This document shows positions 23,309 to 34,555 of a stretch of 64,000 nucleotides of DNA, in pieces. The stretch is from Paragyromitra xinjiangensis. Its lineage: Eukaryota > Ascomycota > Pezizomycetes > Pezizales > Discinaceae. The notes beneath the pieces are model-generated. The model was given only the letters and a program-made list of their open reading frames with translations. It had not been told where the DNA came from and did no database searches. How positions within the stretch are numbered: position 1 is the stretch's first letter; each line of letters starts with the position of its first letter. A program made the position numbers and the translations under genes. The DNA lies in assembly GCA_038503065.1 (NCBI GenBank), contig JBCAMK010000013.1, positions 806,001 to 870,000 of the forward strand. The letters run 5' to 3'.

Positions 23309-24149
23309 ATGCCTGAGAACAACCACAGACGTATGTATATCTTGAACTCTTTGAAATACTTACTGCCTTTGGAGTTTAATTAATAAATTGGTGTAGTGTA
23401 CGTCAAGGTGAGAACTAATTTCCATTTCTGCTTTCCACCTACCCCAAATCGGGTCGCGAGCATACTTTACAAGTCTGAGACAAAGGAAAGAGATACGGGG
23501 CTCTGGAAAGATTAAAAATTGCGACCGTAGTCATGACGGTGTGCGGGCTGCAAATAGCGGTGTCGGGTAACTGCTAGTGGAGCTTCGGGAATGGCTGGTT
23601 GGAAAGTGAAGTGAAGGATGTTCGAGCTGGAGGATAAGTGAAAGCTGAACGTGAGACTAAAGCTATTGCTGGGGAAATAGGGAAAGCACCTCTCATACCA
23701 GAGGGGCAAGCGCAACACCAACCCCAACACCTCCCTCATCAAGATCGAGGGTGCCGACACCAAAGAACATGCTACCTTCTATTGCGGCATGTTTCCCAAC
23801 CCTATTTTCCAGAAATCTTCTGCCCTGTAGAGTTGCAGGTCAGCAGAGATGAAAGCTTCAGTACTAACAACTTTTGTGGCACTATAGGAAAGAAGATAGC
23901 GTTTGTCTATAGGGCCTCGAAAGAAGTTCGCGGTTCCAAAATTAGGGTTATTTGGGGAAAGGTTACTCGGCCACATGGAAACAGCGGTGTTGTCCGCGCC
24001 AAGTACGGTTTCCCAATTTTACGTTTTTTTTTCCTTCTAGTTCGGCAAAAGCTAATATACCATGGTTTCTGCTCAGGTTCCGTCATAACCTCCCCCCTAA
24101 ATCCTTCGGTGCCTCCGTCCGCATTATGCTGTATCCTTCAAACATCTAA
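23309..24149 (+). CDS. RPL33: 60S ribosomal protein L33 (eL33 / human L35a)
   Basis: Structural protein of the large cytosolic ribosomal subunit. Five exons: 23309-23330, 23397-23407, 23681-23786, 23888-24002, 24077-24149; 108 aa, matching the yeast length. The joined product starts [20 protein letters not shown], continues with [58 protein letters not shown], and ends [15 protein letters not shown]. Exon 2 is 11 nt. The third intron appears to use a GC donor (g|gcatgt at 23787) with a normal AG acceptor; no GT near it keeps the frame. Early introns close to the ATG are usual for fungal ribosomal-protein genes. The long second intron (273 bp) is a place to look for an embedded snoRNA, though I see no clear one. 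Confidence 0.94.
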
Positions 24150-24651
24150 ATACGAGCGATAGTGTACTCTGTGGATCTCTGCGAACATTAAAAAAATCAA
24201 TTAGATCAGCCATTTTTTGACCATGGCTTGAACCAACGTGCACAATTATAAGAAGCCTTAAAAAGGGAATGATTCAAGTAATTCTCCCTCTAGGTTCGTG
24301 GTTCGGTGTCAGTTAGTTTCTTACTTTTTTCTTTCTTTTTGTTGGTCGGATTTGGGGTCCTGGGATTCGTTTTTTCTGTAGCCAAATTTAACAAAAAGAA
24401 TTGGGGTTATAACCTCGAACCACCCAGGTAATAGTTTTTCTTGATAGCCATGGGATATTTTTTGTTGTGGAAACCTCTAGCGAAATCCGTCTCTCGGGTC
24501 TCCTTGGTAGGATTTCCCCCTAGGAAATAGGCTGAAGTAGTAGGAATGGTATTTGCTGCTTTTGGATTAAAGCTATTTGCATACTTGTCGGCCATAATTT
24601 GACATAATTGACGCTTATATTGGGTTTATATGGGTCCAGATCTCTAATTTT
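24150..24651. other. convergent 3' intergenic
   Basis: About 500 bases between RPL33 (+) and the unknown minus-strand ORF. T-rich tracts at 24310-24380; no gene recognised. Confidence 0.5.
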
Positions 24652-25389
24652 TCACTTCCCTCTTCTTCCTCCCCCTTCTGTGTGACTCCTATCATGACGA
24701 CGTGAGCCGTTTATTCCACCCCAATTCCTTTCCCTTTGGCCTCCTTGAACCCCTATTCCGCTTTCTACTCCTCCCGCTCCTAGTTCAGGTTCTCTGGCTC
24801 CCACACCTACCCTCTTTCTCGCTCCTCTTTCATAGCCCCACCCTCCTGTTGCTCTCCCTATTCGTTCTTCCCTTCCTGTATATCCTCCCCCATCTTGCTG
24901 GAAAGGCAGCCCTGGCTTTGCCTCTTTCTTAGGCTCATTCTTTGCCGAACCACTGCTCTTTTGTCGCAGCACTATCCACTTTCCAAGAGCCCCTCTAACT
25001 TCTTCCTTCAATTCCTCCCATGGAGTGAGCACAGTCTCAGCCGTCGTCCGAAAGGCCAAGGTTCCCACCAGATTACTTCTCCCGTCCTCAGCCTTTCCAT
25101 CTTTCCCATACCCTTTCTCTTTCAATATCTGGTATGTCGCTTCTCGTACCCGATGGACAGACTTCTTCCGAACAACGGCTTTAGATGACGTTTTCTTGAT
25201 CGTTGCCGTGATGTTAATTATGAGCTGGGGCTTGTCTTGGGTCTCAAGCTTCCTGAGAACTTTCTCATGGAGCGGATGATATCGATTCTCTGAGATATTT
25301 GAATTGACTAGAATTAGTGGCCGTAAAGCATGTTGGAGGTTAAAACTTTTGCCTGTGACGAAGGCTTTTGTGGAGAATTGCGGAGCCAT
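24652..25389 (-). CDS. hypothetical protein, basic Gly/Arg-rich tail (245 aa)
   Basis: Single uninterrupted ORF from the ATG at 25389. Not recognised. The N-terminal two thirds look like a folded basic domain (LRPLILVNSNISENRYHPLH, PQLIINITATIKK, VRKKSVHRVREATYQILKEK, WEELKEEVRGALGKWIVLRQ) and the last 75 residues are Gly/Arg/Glu-rich low complexity ending GGGRRGK. No signal peptide or membrane helix is evident; the basic start could be a mitochondrial or nuclear signal. The length of the open frame between conserved genes and the structured first part support coding; the function is unknown. Same strand as BNA1, 466 bp downstream of it. Confidence 0.6.
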   Translation of the reverse strand: MAPQFSTKAFVTGKSFNLQHALRPLILVNSNISENRYHPLHEKVLRKLETQDKPQLIINITATIKKTSSKAVVRKKSVHRVREATYQILKEKGYGKDGKAEDGRSNLVGTLAFRTTAETVLTPWEELKEEVRGALGKWIVLRQKSSGSAKNEPKKEAKPGLPFQQDGGGYTGREERIGRATGGWGYERGARKRVGVGAREPELGAGGVESGIGVQGGQRERNWGGINGSRRHDRSHTEGGGRRGK

Positions 25390-25855
25390 GATTACGAAAT
25401 ATGGCTGGGCTCGATGGCTAGAAAAAGGTTTTCTATACGATTACCCGGTCCTCAACATTAGAGCCAGCTATCAGATACCACGCCAAGATCCCCGCATCAT
25501 AAAACCGGCGCGGCTGAATTCGGAAAATCTTGACACTCTCCCTAACTGCTAGCTGCAATTTCTGCAGATGGTAACGATACGGAGTGATGAGGTGTCGTGC
25601 AGGATAAATATTCATGCCATATTTCACTTTTTATTTCTTTTTCCACAACTGTAACGTCAACAGCTTGTTGAGAGCACTAAAAGCCTCAAGATATCACTCT
25701 ACACACCTAGAACAGAATGCTGGAACTCCCTTACTCGAGCATATCCTTGGGTATAAAGCTCAAAGGTGTGCTAAAAAGTTTGAAGATTAGAGTGAAGCAC
25801 CGAAGAACCCTAGCGTTAAGTACAGTGACATAACATCAATTGAAATCTAGCTTGA

Positions 25856-26661
25856 TTAGGGCTTCGTAGCCACAGGAGCAGCAGTGGCAATTACACCACA
25901 TTTCCCACACTTCCTCATCTCCTCGCTTTCCTTGAAATTGTTGACAGCTTCTTTGATCTGGGTTCCCAGATTTGTGCAGTGGAATGCTGCTTCGTAGACG
26001 ACTTCCTTGCACGAAGAGCAATACCACCGAAGCCTATCGAGGCTTCCCACAGGCCTCTTCTGCTCAATAACAATTCCGACCTATAGACACTTAGCTAAAA
26101 TACAGTTCCCGTCCCGCTTACCACACGGCCTCGAGAGGAAAGAAAACTTACGGTATCTGTAAACCTAACCGGGTTGTGAGGGGTATTGGCTTTGCGAAAA
26201 TTGGGGTTAATACCAGCTTCTTGCTAAAGAGTGAGCGATGACGTCACGGATCACTTACGAGGAAGAAGAAACATCTCTCCTTCTCCGATAGGGATATCTT
26301 TGAATTCACCCTCTTCAACTACCTTCAACAACATTGAACCTTTATACTGGTAGAACCATTCAGGTGTCTCATTGATGTGATAGTCATTACGAGCGTTCGG
26401 TCCTCCGACTATCTTTTTTGCGCCAGCAAGATTTTTACCGTCAGTAAGAGAACTTTCACGTTATGTAGTAGAGAGGCCTACCATGACAGTCATATGCTCA
26501 TCATAGACACAATAGTTGTTGACAGGTGGTTGAAGTAAATGGCCGTTCTCCTCGAGCCTATTTCATCTATTAACTCAGTAGCTGCTCGATATACCCAGGT
26601 TTACGTAGCTACCAGTTTGAACTCACCATTTTGGAATATTGAGGGGGGCTGATAGGGGCAT
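25856..26661 (-). CDS. BNA1: 3-hydroxyanthranilate 3,4-dioxygenase
   Basis: Cytosolic non-haem iron cupin enzyme of the kynurenine route to NAD; it opens 3-hydroxyanthranilate to the precursor of quinolinate. Five exons: 26661-26627, 26557-26482, 26412-26259, 26189-26152, 26080-25856; 175 aa, the usual size. The protein starts [20 protein letters not shown], then [20 protein letters not shown], the cupin metal region [40 protein letters not shown], and [15 protein letters not shown]. The C-terminus has the two CxxC rubredoxin-like pairs typical of fungal enzymes (WYCSSC and RKCGKCG). Each intron restores the family sequence in phase. It is divergent from the copper transporter gene, sharing about 400 bp of upstream DNA. 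Confidence 0.95.
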
Positions 26662-27058
26662 TTATCAGTGATTGGTTGATTATCGGATCAAGATGTATTG
26701 GGAGAGATGGAACAACTAGTGTGATGTTCAACCGTTGTGGACAAAAAATACCTCACGTCCACCAGGATCGATAACTTCAATGTATCATGAAAATAGCCAC
26801 CGTAAATTACCGTGGCAGGCATTCAATTTCTATTATATTTAGCTACAAGTACGCTTCATCTCTTACTGCGAACAAAGGTTATCTTCACCAGCACTCTGGT
26901 TTTGTTGGTTTTATTAAATTGAAATTTGGGCCAACGCTTGCTATGCCAAAATTTGATTACCCGGCCTCAGCATTATCCCCTGACACTAGGTAAGCGTCCA
27001 GCCAGACATCGATCACTCCAATTCAAAATTTAACTCATAAGTCACGGAAGCCATTAAA

Positions 27059-27781
27059 ATGGACCATATTCATCATATGCAAGCGGAACAAGATATCAAA
27101 GGGCATAATGTAATCGGTCACCGCTGTCAGATGAGTATGCTCTTCACGTGGAACACTAATGACCTTTGTCTGGTAAGCTTCGACACCCTTTAGTTTTCCT
27201 AGTAATTAAGAGCGATCTAGGTCTTCCGCTGGTGGCACGTTTCTAATACGTTGGCATTGGTTCTTTCCCTCCTCGGCGTCGTTGCCCTCTCCGCTGGCTA
27301 TGAATTTGTGCGCGAGCTCTCTCGACGCTACGAGGCTAGCGTCGACAACTCTAATGCATCGCTTAGTGTTCCAAGTATGTGATTGTATTTCTCTTCCGCA
27401 GGATCCTTGAGATATCAGTATTACGTGCAGAAGCCACGGCCATATCTCTGACGTTCTAAGATGAATCGAGCTCATTACTATCAGGGAGGAACGTTACCGC
27501 GGCAGCCTCTAAAAGAGGTCATATCGGAAAGGCAGCCTTTTACGGGATTCAAGTCTTTTACTCCTTCTTCATCATGTAAGTGTATTGGTTTCTTGTTCTC
27601 ACCCTGCTAGTATCCTCGCAATGCGTGACAATCGTGCGTCTTACTAATAGGCGAGACCCGCAAAAGGCTACTATTCATGACCTACAACGGATGGGTAATG
27701 ATTGCTGTCGCCATAGGAGCTTCTTTGGGATATATCTTGTGGGGTGGAGCCTCTGCTACAAAACCTGTAGCCTGTCATTAA
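27059..27781 (+). CDS. Ctr-type copper transporter
   Basis: Small trimeric membrane protein that imports reduced copper across the plasma or vacuolar membrane. Four exons: 27059-27172, 27221-27374, 27485-27575, 27667-27781; 157 aa. The N-terminus is His/Met-containing (MDHIHHMQ, then CQMSMLFTWNTNDLCL). Helix 1 is WWHVSNTLALVLSLLGVVAL followed by SAGYEFVRE; the second membrane block is GKAAFYGIQVFYSFFIMLLF MTYNGWV with the Mx3M-like spacing in the conserved pore helix, and helix 3 includes GxxxG (GASLGYILWGG). It ends with a Cys-His pair before the stop. The exon 2/3 junction was set by phase and is the least certain; the region between the two membrane blocks is poorly conserved in the family. 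Confidence 0.88.
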
Positions 27782-28264
27782 AATGGCTTTCAGTTGATAT
27801 TTTCGATTTCTAGCCAGCCCCATTTACGCCTTAGCTCTGGTACTAGAAGGCAAAGAAGCTTTCTCTATTGTTTTGTTTTCGATGAGACGTTTAATTGAAT
27901 GATTTACATACCGATTCTGATGAAACCTTTTATTATTATTAAAGTAAAACTGCACAATTGACAGAAAATAATTGTAGTGGGGGTACCAAGTCCCTTAAAC
28001 ATCCTGTGCTGCTCCTCAAAGAGCGCAGGTGAGGCGCTAGAAAACATAATCCCAAAACCCAAGAAAAGAAAGGACGACAGAATAAAGCGTATACCGCAGA
28101 ATCTTGCTTTGGTTCTGCCAGAAAAAGAGAGAAAGAGAAAACATGAGCACCGCCCTAAAATAGGCATCGCTCCTTCATCCTTTCCTTCTTAGTTGGTATC
28201 ATTAGTCATAACTGGACAGTTACCATCGTCCACCAAAGGCTGTTGATTAACGTCTCGACTTTGT
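27782..28264. other. convergent 3' intergenic
   Basis: About 480 bases between the stop codons of the copper transporter (+) and the PhoD-like gene (-). AT-rich; no gene seen. Confidence 0.5.
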
Positions 28265-31200
28265 TTAAATCCAGCCGCCATGATCATCACTATGGCTGTC
28301 ATCGTTGGCTGTTGCTTTTTCGCACTTGAGGACTGGAACAATCAACCTGTAAGGTTTTGTATTGCCAGACGGATCTTTTTGGTTCACTTCCATCCTTAAT
28401 ACCACATCCAAGGCCTCCTTCCTAGTGTGTGGGTCAACGTGGCCAACACTAACATTTCCACCGTCCAAACTAGCAACAGTCATATTAACTGTCGAATCGG
28501 CTTTTCGTGATTTCCTGAACGTAGTTTTTCGAATTTTGGAAAATGTTGAGCGTTTCACAGGCTTCATCTCATCCGAGAGGAAGGTTTCACCTTCTGTATA
28601 TTCCCTGAGTACGGCATAATTTCTCCCTAAGAGCCCAAAACGTTAAATCTATATCCCAGAAAGAGGGTACACTAGGACGACGCACTTGGTAGAAGACGTT
28701 TATTATTGCGTGGTTTGCCATCAATGTCGGTATCGAAAATTGGGTACATATCTTCGTCCGTTTCATAATCTAAATGATGTACCTTATTTCTCTTGTTGAG
28801 AATATCGGCCATTGCTAGACATTCTGTTAGACATATCACGCCTAATTAGGGTAGTCGTCAATGCTTACCATTTGGAGGTGGAGTATTTACAATTGCCGAT
28901 GAAATGATATTGGGCATGTATCGGTGATCATTTTCTCGCGGAATATTCAGCTTAGGGTTGGAATAAAATTGACCAATACCAGCAAGATGAACATCACCGC
29001 TAAGTTGTGTTAAAAAAACACGTCCATTCCAAAAGAACAAAAAGGATTACCCAAGAATTGTTACACGAACGGATTTCTCTACTGCGAATGCCTGCAGCTG
29101 TTTAATGAACTAGATAAGATTTAGAACATCAGTAGACAGCTTTTGCTAGTAGACGGCAAGAACGGGAGCTAACCCAATTTCTTTCAGACTTGTGATTCTT
29201 AGCCGTCCAATGGTCATCAAGGTCGTCCAGAAGTTCGACACCGCCTGGATTCGCAAATTTATTAGTTCTAGTAGGTTAAGATGACTGCTGAAAGCCTACA
29301 GACCATCAAAGGTATTGATGAAGCCACCAAGATATCCCATACGACCCAGAGCCTTGAAAGGATCCATCAACCGAGATGTCATGCTGATAAGGTAGTTAAT
29401 AATAGCCCAACATTCGTATACTGACGACTTACAGGGTTTCAAGCCAGACAAGCCTAGGATATGCGATAGGTACTCCAAGGAGTACGATTAAATGTTTGGT
29501 TTCTCCCCGCACAACTTCCCGCTGGAGTCGGTCGAATACCCGCTCGTAACTCTTCTTAGAAAGTACAAGATCTCTCTGTAATCCAACATGTCAATAATAT
29601 CCAGCTGTGGGAACCGGCAAAACTGTAAAGCATACCATTCTCTCCGTCCTACAGTCTAAACCCAGGAATGCCACCTTCCTACCAAGAAACATGAAGCAAC
29701 TTCTACTCAGCTCCGTTATGTATGGGCCCGGGGCAGCACCAAGCAACCAACTTGGTTCGTGTTCTTCATTTTCATCCACGATACTTTGATGTTGGAATAA
29801 AAGGTAATATTTGAACGCTGTAGCTCCTAAACCAGTAAATACGGCACACCGATTGAAATGGTGAGGATACGAGCCAAACCCATCAATTATATCATGGTCG
29901 TCCCAGATATTTATCATCGGAATTTGAGCATTTGCAACCCCGAACAGACCCTGAGAGAACCACATGCCTAGCAATGTTAGATTTATGATAGGGGAATAAA
30001 TCCGGGGATCTCACAATATCTCTCGAGATAAAAATCTTCAAGCTCTTCCGCCATCTCTTTGGTGAAAGGATGGTTTGACTTGTGGAAAGGGGTTTTGATC
30101 GCAAGCCATTCTTTGAAAAGTGTCGTTTTCTTTGAGACAGCATCATTATAAACTGTTGTTTTGATGAGGGAGAAAAACATTCGGTCAGCAAAACTATCCC
30201 ATTTCCACAGACGTTGGAGATAGCTTACTCTGATCGCCACCGCCAAGCATGACATGAAATGGCTTTTTCTGATGCTCACGCAAAACATCTTTCCATAAAG
30301 GATCCGGGCCACAAAAGTCGTCAGGATTAACGGTTAAACTAAAACCGTTGCAGCTGTGGAACATTATATTCATAGTTTCTCCCCTTGCCGGGACCCAGAA
30401 GGGAATTGAAGGGCCGTGATTAATACGATATGCGATCCTTGTCTGCCGGTCACCTAATTCCACTTCAATAACAAATCTCCAGAATGTGACACCTCGTTCA
30501 GCGTGAAGTTTTGTAGCTTCGATTTCTCTATATTTGCCTAGTTTTTCACCATCTTTTAACTTTTGAGTGTCTTGGACATTCTTCGTCATATGTTGATCAT
30601 TGTAAACATCTTTTCCCTCGGGAAATTCATCAGCTAGTCCTACAGATTTTTGTCCTTCTGCGGTTGTCATGGTTTTAGCATTTGCAGCCGCATCTTCATC
30701 GGTATCACCAACGTCTGATTCTGGTATCGGTTGAAAAAACAACCGGATGATAGGTTGGGGCGAATAATCTGATAAATCGTCGGTAGTGACAATCATAACC
30801 GACCCACGCCATGTCTCTCGTCCCTCTTTCGTAAGAGATTCTCGAGAAGAACCTCTATACTTACTTAATCCAGTATACCGTAGTAGCGGCCCGCATTTGA
30901 CATTGAGCGGAGGTGAAAATGATGTAGTTGCTGCAACTGGACGACGTGGAATTGCCCCGATGAATGATAATATCAGCTCACTTTTCTTTCCTTCTTTGTT
31001 TTGAGAAATACATGTAGAACCCGCGGCTTTAACGTTGGGGGGAGTAATAATAGAAGGGGAGATTCTCTGAGCAGAAACAGTTCTCTTAAATTCAGATGCA
31101 GAAAAATACCCATCCATTGTATTTTCGAGGGCATTACGGTTGGAGAAATCATTAGCAGCGGAATCATGGACTGCAGGCGCCTCGGACAGTTTTCGAGGTA

Positions 31201-32050
31201 TAGAAGAACGAGTAGAAGAAAGATAAGGAGATGGGTATCCAAAACGGTAGAGATTATCCAAGCATGCAACGGAATGAGACCCTTCCTGAAGGAGGTTTTT
31301 CATACCGTCATCTTCGGCAGCGTCGCCCCCATGCGTAAATTCGATATTGTCGAGCTCTCCGTCCTCCAAAGTTAAATGGGCTATCTTGCCCTCAAATATT
31401 CCTTCTCCACCAGCAGCTTGCGCAACCCTCACGGGATTCTCCTTGCTGCTATTGCTGTTACTGCTATCCTGTGGTCTGATATGTTGAAACTGGTATCCGT
31501 GGTGATGATGGCGCGCCTTTTGGCCAACACGATCACTGCCAGTAATGGGCGCTTGTCTAATAGGCGAAATATTAGGAAGTTTACTTATATCCTCAGCATA
31601 TGGAGGAATATCGCGATGATCATCCCTATCTCCCTCCTTCTCAATCGATTTATCTTTAAGCTGAGAGCGGTGTCCCAAAACATGTGCCATCTTGTATCGG
31701 TGAGGGTTGCTTTCGAAATTGTTGTAATTATGGGGCTCGTAGTCTTCTACTTTAGTACGTCCCCTACTGGAAGATGGGTTGGTCGGGCTAGAGGTAAGTC
31801 TTGAGGTGATGGTGGTGCTTCGTTGAAGACGTTCCTCCTGCCTTTTGCTGAGAGAACGTCCCAGACTGGGAGCATCAGATTCCTCTTTACTGATATGCTT
31901 GAGCTCAAGTTCGAGCTTTTGTAGCGGAGAACGATCAGAGGCGAAGCCGAAAGAACGAGCAGCAAGTGTGCTGGAGGGAGAGGAGGGTTTCTGTAGTGAA
32001 TTGGAACGCAAGAGCGACGCAGGGCTAGCGGGGGCCGTTGTTGAGGACAT
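28265..32050 (-). CDS. PhoD-like metallophosphatase with long N-terminal extension
   Basis: Predicted metal-dependent phosphoesterase of the fungal PhoD-like group. Ten exons on the minus strand: 32050-30229, 30152-30015, 29967-29636, 29575-29433, 29383-29304, 29244-29174, 29109-29051, 28999-28869, 28814-28686, 28626-28265; 1,088 aa with consistent phases. The first ~400 residues are Ser/Pro/Arg-rich and look disordered. The catalytic part holds HVMLGGGDQIYNDAV, MINIWDDHDIIDGFGSYPHH, FLGLDCRTERM, HLIVLLGVPIAYPRLVWLE and VTILGGDVHLAGIGQFYSNP, which supply the Asp/His metal ligands expected of the family. The start is the first ATG in the open frame; the frame stays open to 32203 without another ATG, so an upstream non-coding or small coding exon cannot be excluded. 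The substrate is unknown. Confidence 0.85.
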
Positions 32051-33089
32051 GGCATTAACGTCAACACTTGTAGTGACAGATATTGGTGCTGATACAGACG
32101 GGTTCCGTGACGGCACCTGGGTCGAGTAGGCATCAGGCGCCCCTCGTGCAGCGCGAGTCTTATTATTCTGGTCAGCCAGCGCGACGAACAAGTGATAGCA
32201 CACAGGAATAGATGGGTGGAACTAATTCCTTATGGGAGAGTTGGGTGATCTCAATTGTAAACAGAGCAGGTACAGGAAACAACTTAGTTAGCTCAAGTGA
32301 GGTATTGGATAGGTTCGTGACGTCTTGCGGCTGAAATCGCGAAATGTGCTGGGGAAGCGCTACATGTAGGTATCGGTTTCCCTGCAGATTTGAGCCGATC
32401 CAAGAAAAACAGCTACAGTTAGACTTACATGTTTACTGGTTGCATCCTTCAATTGATAATGTACCTGCATGTGATGCCTTGGGCAGCTGAATTACATGTA
32501 TTGTACATGGTTGGACCATCTCCTAGATTTTTTCTTTCCAGAAACTGCCTGGGGCAAAACAACGTAAACTACTTTCCACCATCGCAGGTATTTGCGAGAC
32601 ATACGACGAATAAAGCACCGTACTTTCTCGAATGTAACGAAATGGCGTGGCCTGAGACCGCAGTATGGGAATTGTGTTCTGACTAGCCAGACAGATACCA
32701 AGGCTCAGTTAGAGTACAACAGTTGAGCCGAACCGGAACGAGTGCTCTGCCTCCCCAACCAGTAACAGCATAGTATTACTACATGTATGTGGCCATAGCC
32801 TCCCCCCCTGCTTCCCCTTCCCTTCAGCTGCGCCCTGATCTTCTGCCTCACCCTCCATCGGATAATGGGTGTGGACGTTCTAGCAGCCATGCCTGATTGC
32901 CTAGCCAGGTTGCGCGCGGGGGATAGCGTCTCCTGGGGCCAGTCAGGCATTTCAACATCTTGATCCCCAGGAGTTTCGTGTTATTTTCTGGAAAGTACGG
33001 TAGAAGATCTTCACTTGTAATTGGCAGATCATCATGTAACTCGAGGCGTTACTGGCTCGCTGCGCAAAAATCTGCACGAATAATACATA

Positions 33090-33222
33090 CCCGCAGCAGG
33101 CATAAGGAACCCGAAAATGCAAGGGTGAGCTAACCAACCAAATCGTGGATATGCTAAATCAAGACGAATTAAAAATTACTACCAGCAAAAGCCATTTTCG
33201 GGTTCTTTATGCCTGTTGCGAG
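33090..33222. repeat. TA-flanked hairpin (MITE-like), 133 bp
   Basis: Inverted arms of about 30 bases: left CCCGCAGCAGGCATAAGGAA..., right its complement with about four mismatches, both including the block CGGGTTC/GAACCCG. TA lies just outside both ends (33088-33089, 33223-33224). The central 70 bases are AT-rich and non-coding. Confidence 0.55.
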
Positions 33223-33645
33223 TAGAGTAGGTACTTTACTCTTCACTTCTGTAACTATTTTGTTACCGGCACTACGTACTCTGAGCTTGTTCAACTCAGT
33301 ACAAAAATAGTTGATTAATATAAATTGACGCGCGTGCAAGGTATATTAATAAGGAAATGTCAAAGCTTCCCAAGATCGCATAGAAGTCTCCTTACGTGAA
33401 TAGATAGTGATTGTGAGTGCAAGTTTATTCTCTCAGCGCGTATTTAGTTGTTTGTATCTAATGGAATAGCTAGATTTCATTTGCTTGCTGATGGAGATGC
33501 CTAATGAGCTCAAAATGAATAGGTACTAGACCCCGGCTGGAGACGCCTTAGGCTCGTTCTAATCTCCTACTGCTTATGGCTGCTGCGCACTGTAGGAGAC
33601 GTCTGTGAAATCGCCCGATGAAAGGGTGGAAATTTTTTGCACCTA

Positions 33646-33774
33646 CTTGTCCTCCAGCATATGAACCAGAAAACAGGGGGGGTGTGGCTTTGTATGTTAG
33701 GAAGTCTGAGCACAATCCTGTAGCATACAAAGCCACACCCTCCCTGTTTTCCGGTTCATATGCTGGAGGACAAG
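33646..33774. repeat. near-perfect TA-flanked hairpin, 129 bp
   Basis: Arms of about 52 bases beginning CTTGTCCTCCAGCATATGAA and ending with the complementary sequence, with only a few mismatches, around a loop of about 25 bases (ttaggaagtctgagcacaat). TA flanks both ends (33644-33645 and 33775-33776). A transcript across it would form a long duplex. Confidence 0.65.
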
Positions 33775-33808
33775 TACATGTAGCTACCCCAGTGGCGCCC
33801 AAAGAGTA

Positions 33809-34085
33809 CAGGGGGTCACGGGCGCACGGCGGATACGGTCGAACGGCGGACAGGGGTCAGGTCTTGGCAAGGACTATGGATAGGGTACAGGTTTTGGGGG
33901 GTAAAATCTAGAAAATAGGGCCCATAATTTAGATAGGTAAGGACTATTGAGAGGGTACAGGACTATAAGAAAGGTACAAAAAATCAGTACCCTATCCATA
34001 GTCCTGTACCTTCTCAGTAGTCCTTGCCAAGCCCAGACCCCTGTCCGCCGTCCGACCGTATCCGCCGTGCGCCCGTGACCCCCTG
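33809..34085. mobile_element. TA-flanked MITE with long terminal inverted repeats, 277 bp
   Basis: The left end starts CAGGGGGTCACGGGCGCACG and the right end is its complement; similarity runs about 85 bases inward with few mismatches (shared blocks GGCGGATACGGTCG, CTTGGCAAGGACTA, GGTACAGG). TA occurs directly outside both ends (33807-33808, 34086-34087), which fits a Tc1/mariner-type target duplication. The middle holds a further repeat of the ggactat...ggtacagg motif. No ORF of note, so it would be non-autonomous. Confidence 0.7.
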
Positions 34086-34555
34086 TACTTGGCAATTCAA
34101 TTAATGAGCGTTCAGCCACAGCATCTACCAGCCACAATCACTGTCAGCGGATTTCCAGTGTTGCCACGGGTTCTTTGTGCACTGATTCCCCGAGCACTAA
34201 CTATTCGTGCTGGGTACATACGCATCTGCTGTGCCCACGGAACTTCGCACTCAGAATTCATACTGAAGCACGCATCCATTTCTGGTGTCTGTATTTCTAA
34301 TAAAGTTCCTTGGACCCTCGCACCAGGAAGTATACCGATTGGCCTTTGGCTTCAGCCGCCCCTTTCCCTAGTCTCCTCAGTTCTCACCTTAAAATCAGTC
34401 TGCCATCACTCATGAACAGCACTTTCTGTTCATGAACTTTAACCCATCTTTTCGAACCTCTGCTTATCGGCACATCTAACCTCTTCCCCCTTCCTCGTGG
34501 CTGTATCTTGCTGTTCTCCCATTTTAGGGTTCTACGTCATTTTGCGGGCGTTGTG

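Larger units (their letters stand above)
32051..34555. other. divergent spacer PhoD-like gene / KEX2 with hairpin elements
   Basis: 2.5 kb without a supported gene. It holds three TA-flanked hairpins (33090-33222, 33646-33774, 33809-34085), and four copies of TACATGTA (32361, 32493, 32780, 33775). Both genes are transcribed away from it, so it contains both promoters. Confidence 0.55.
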
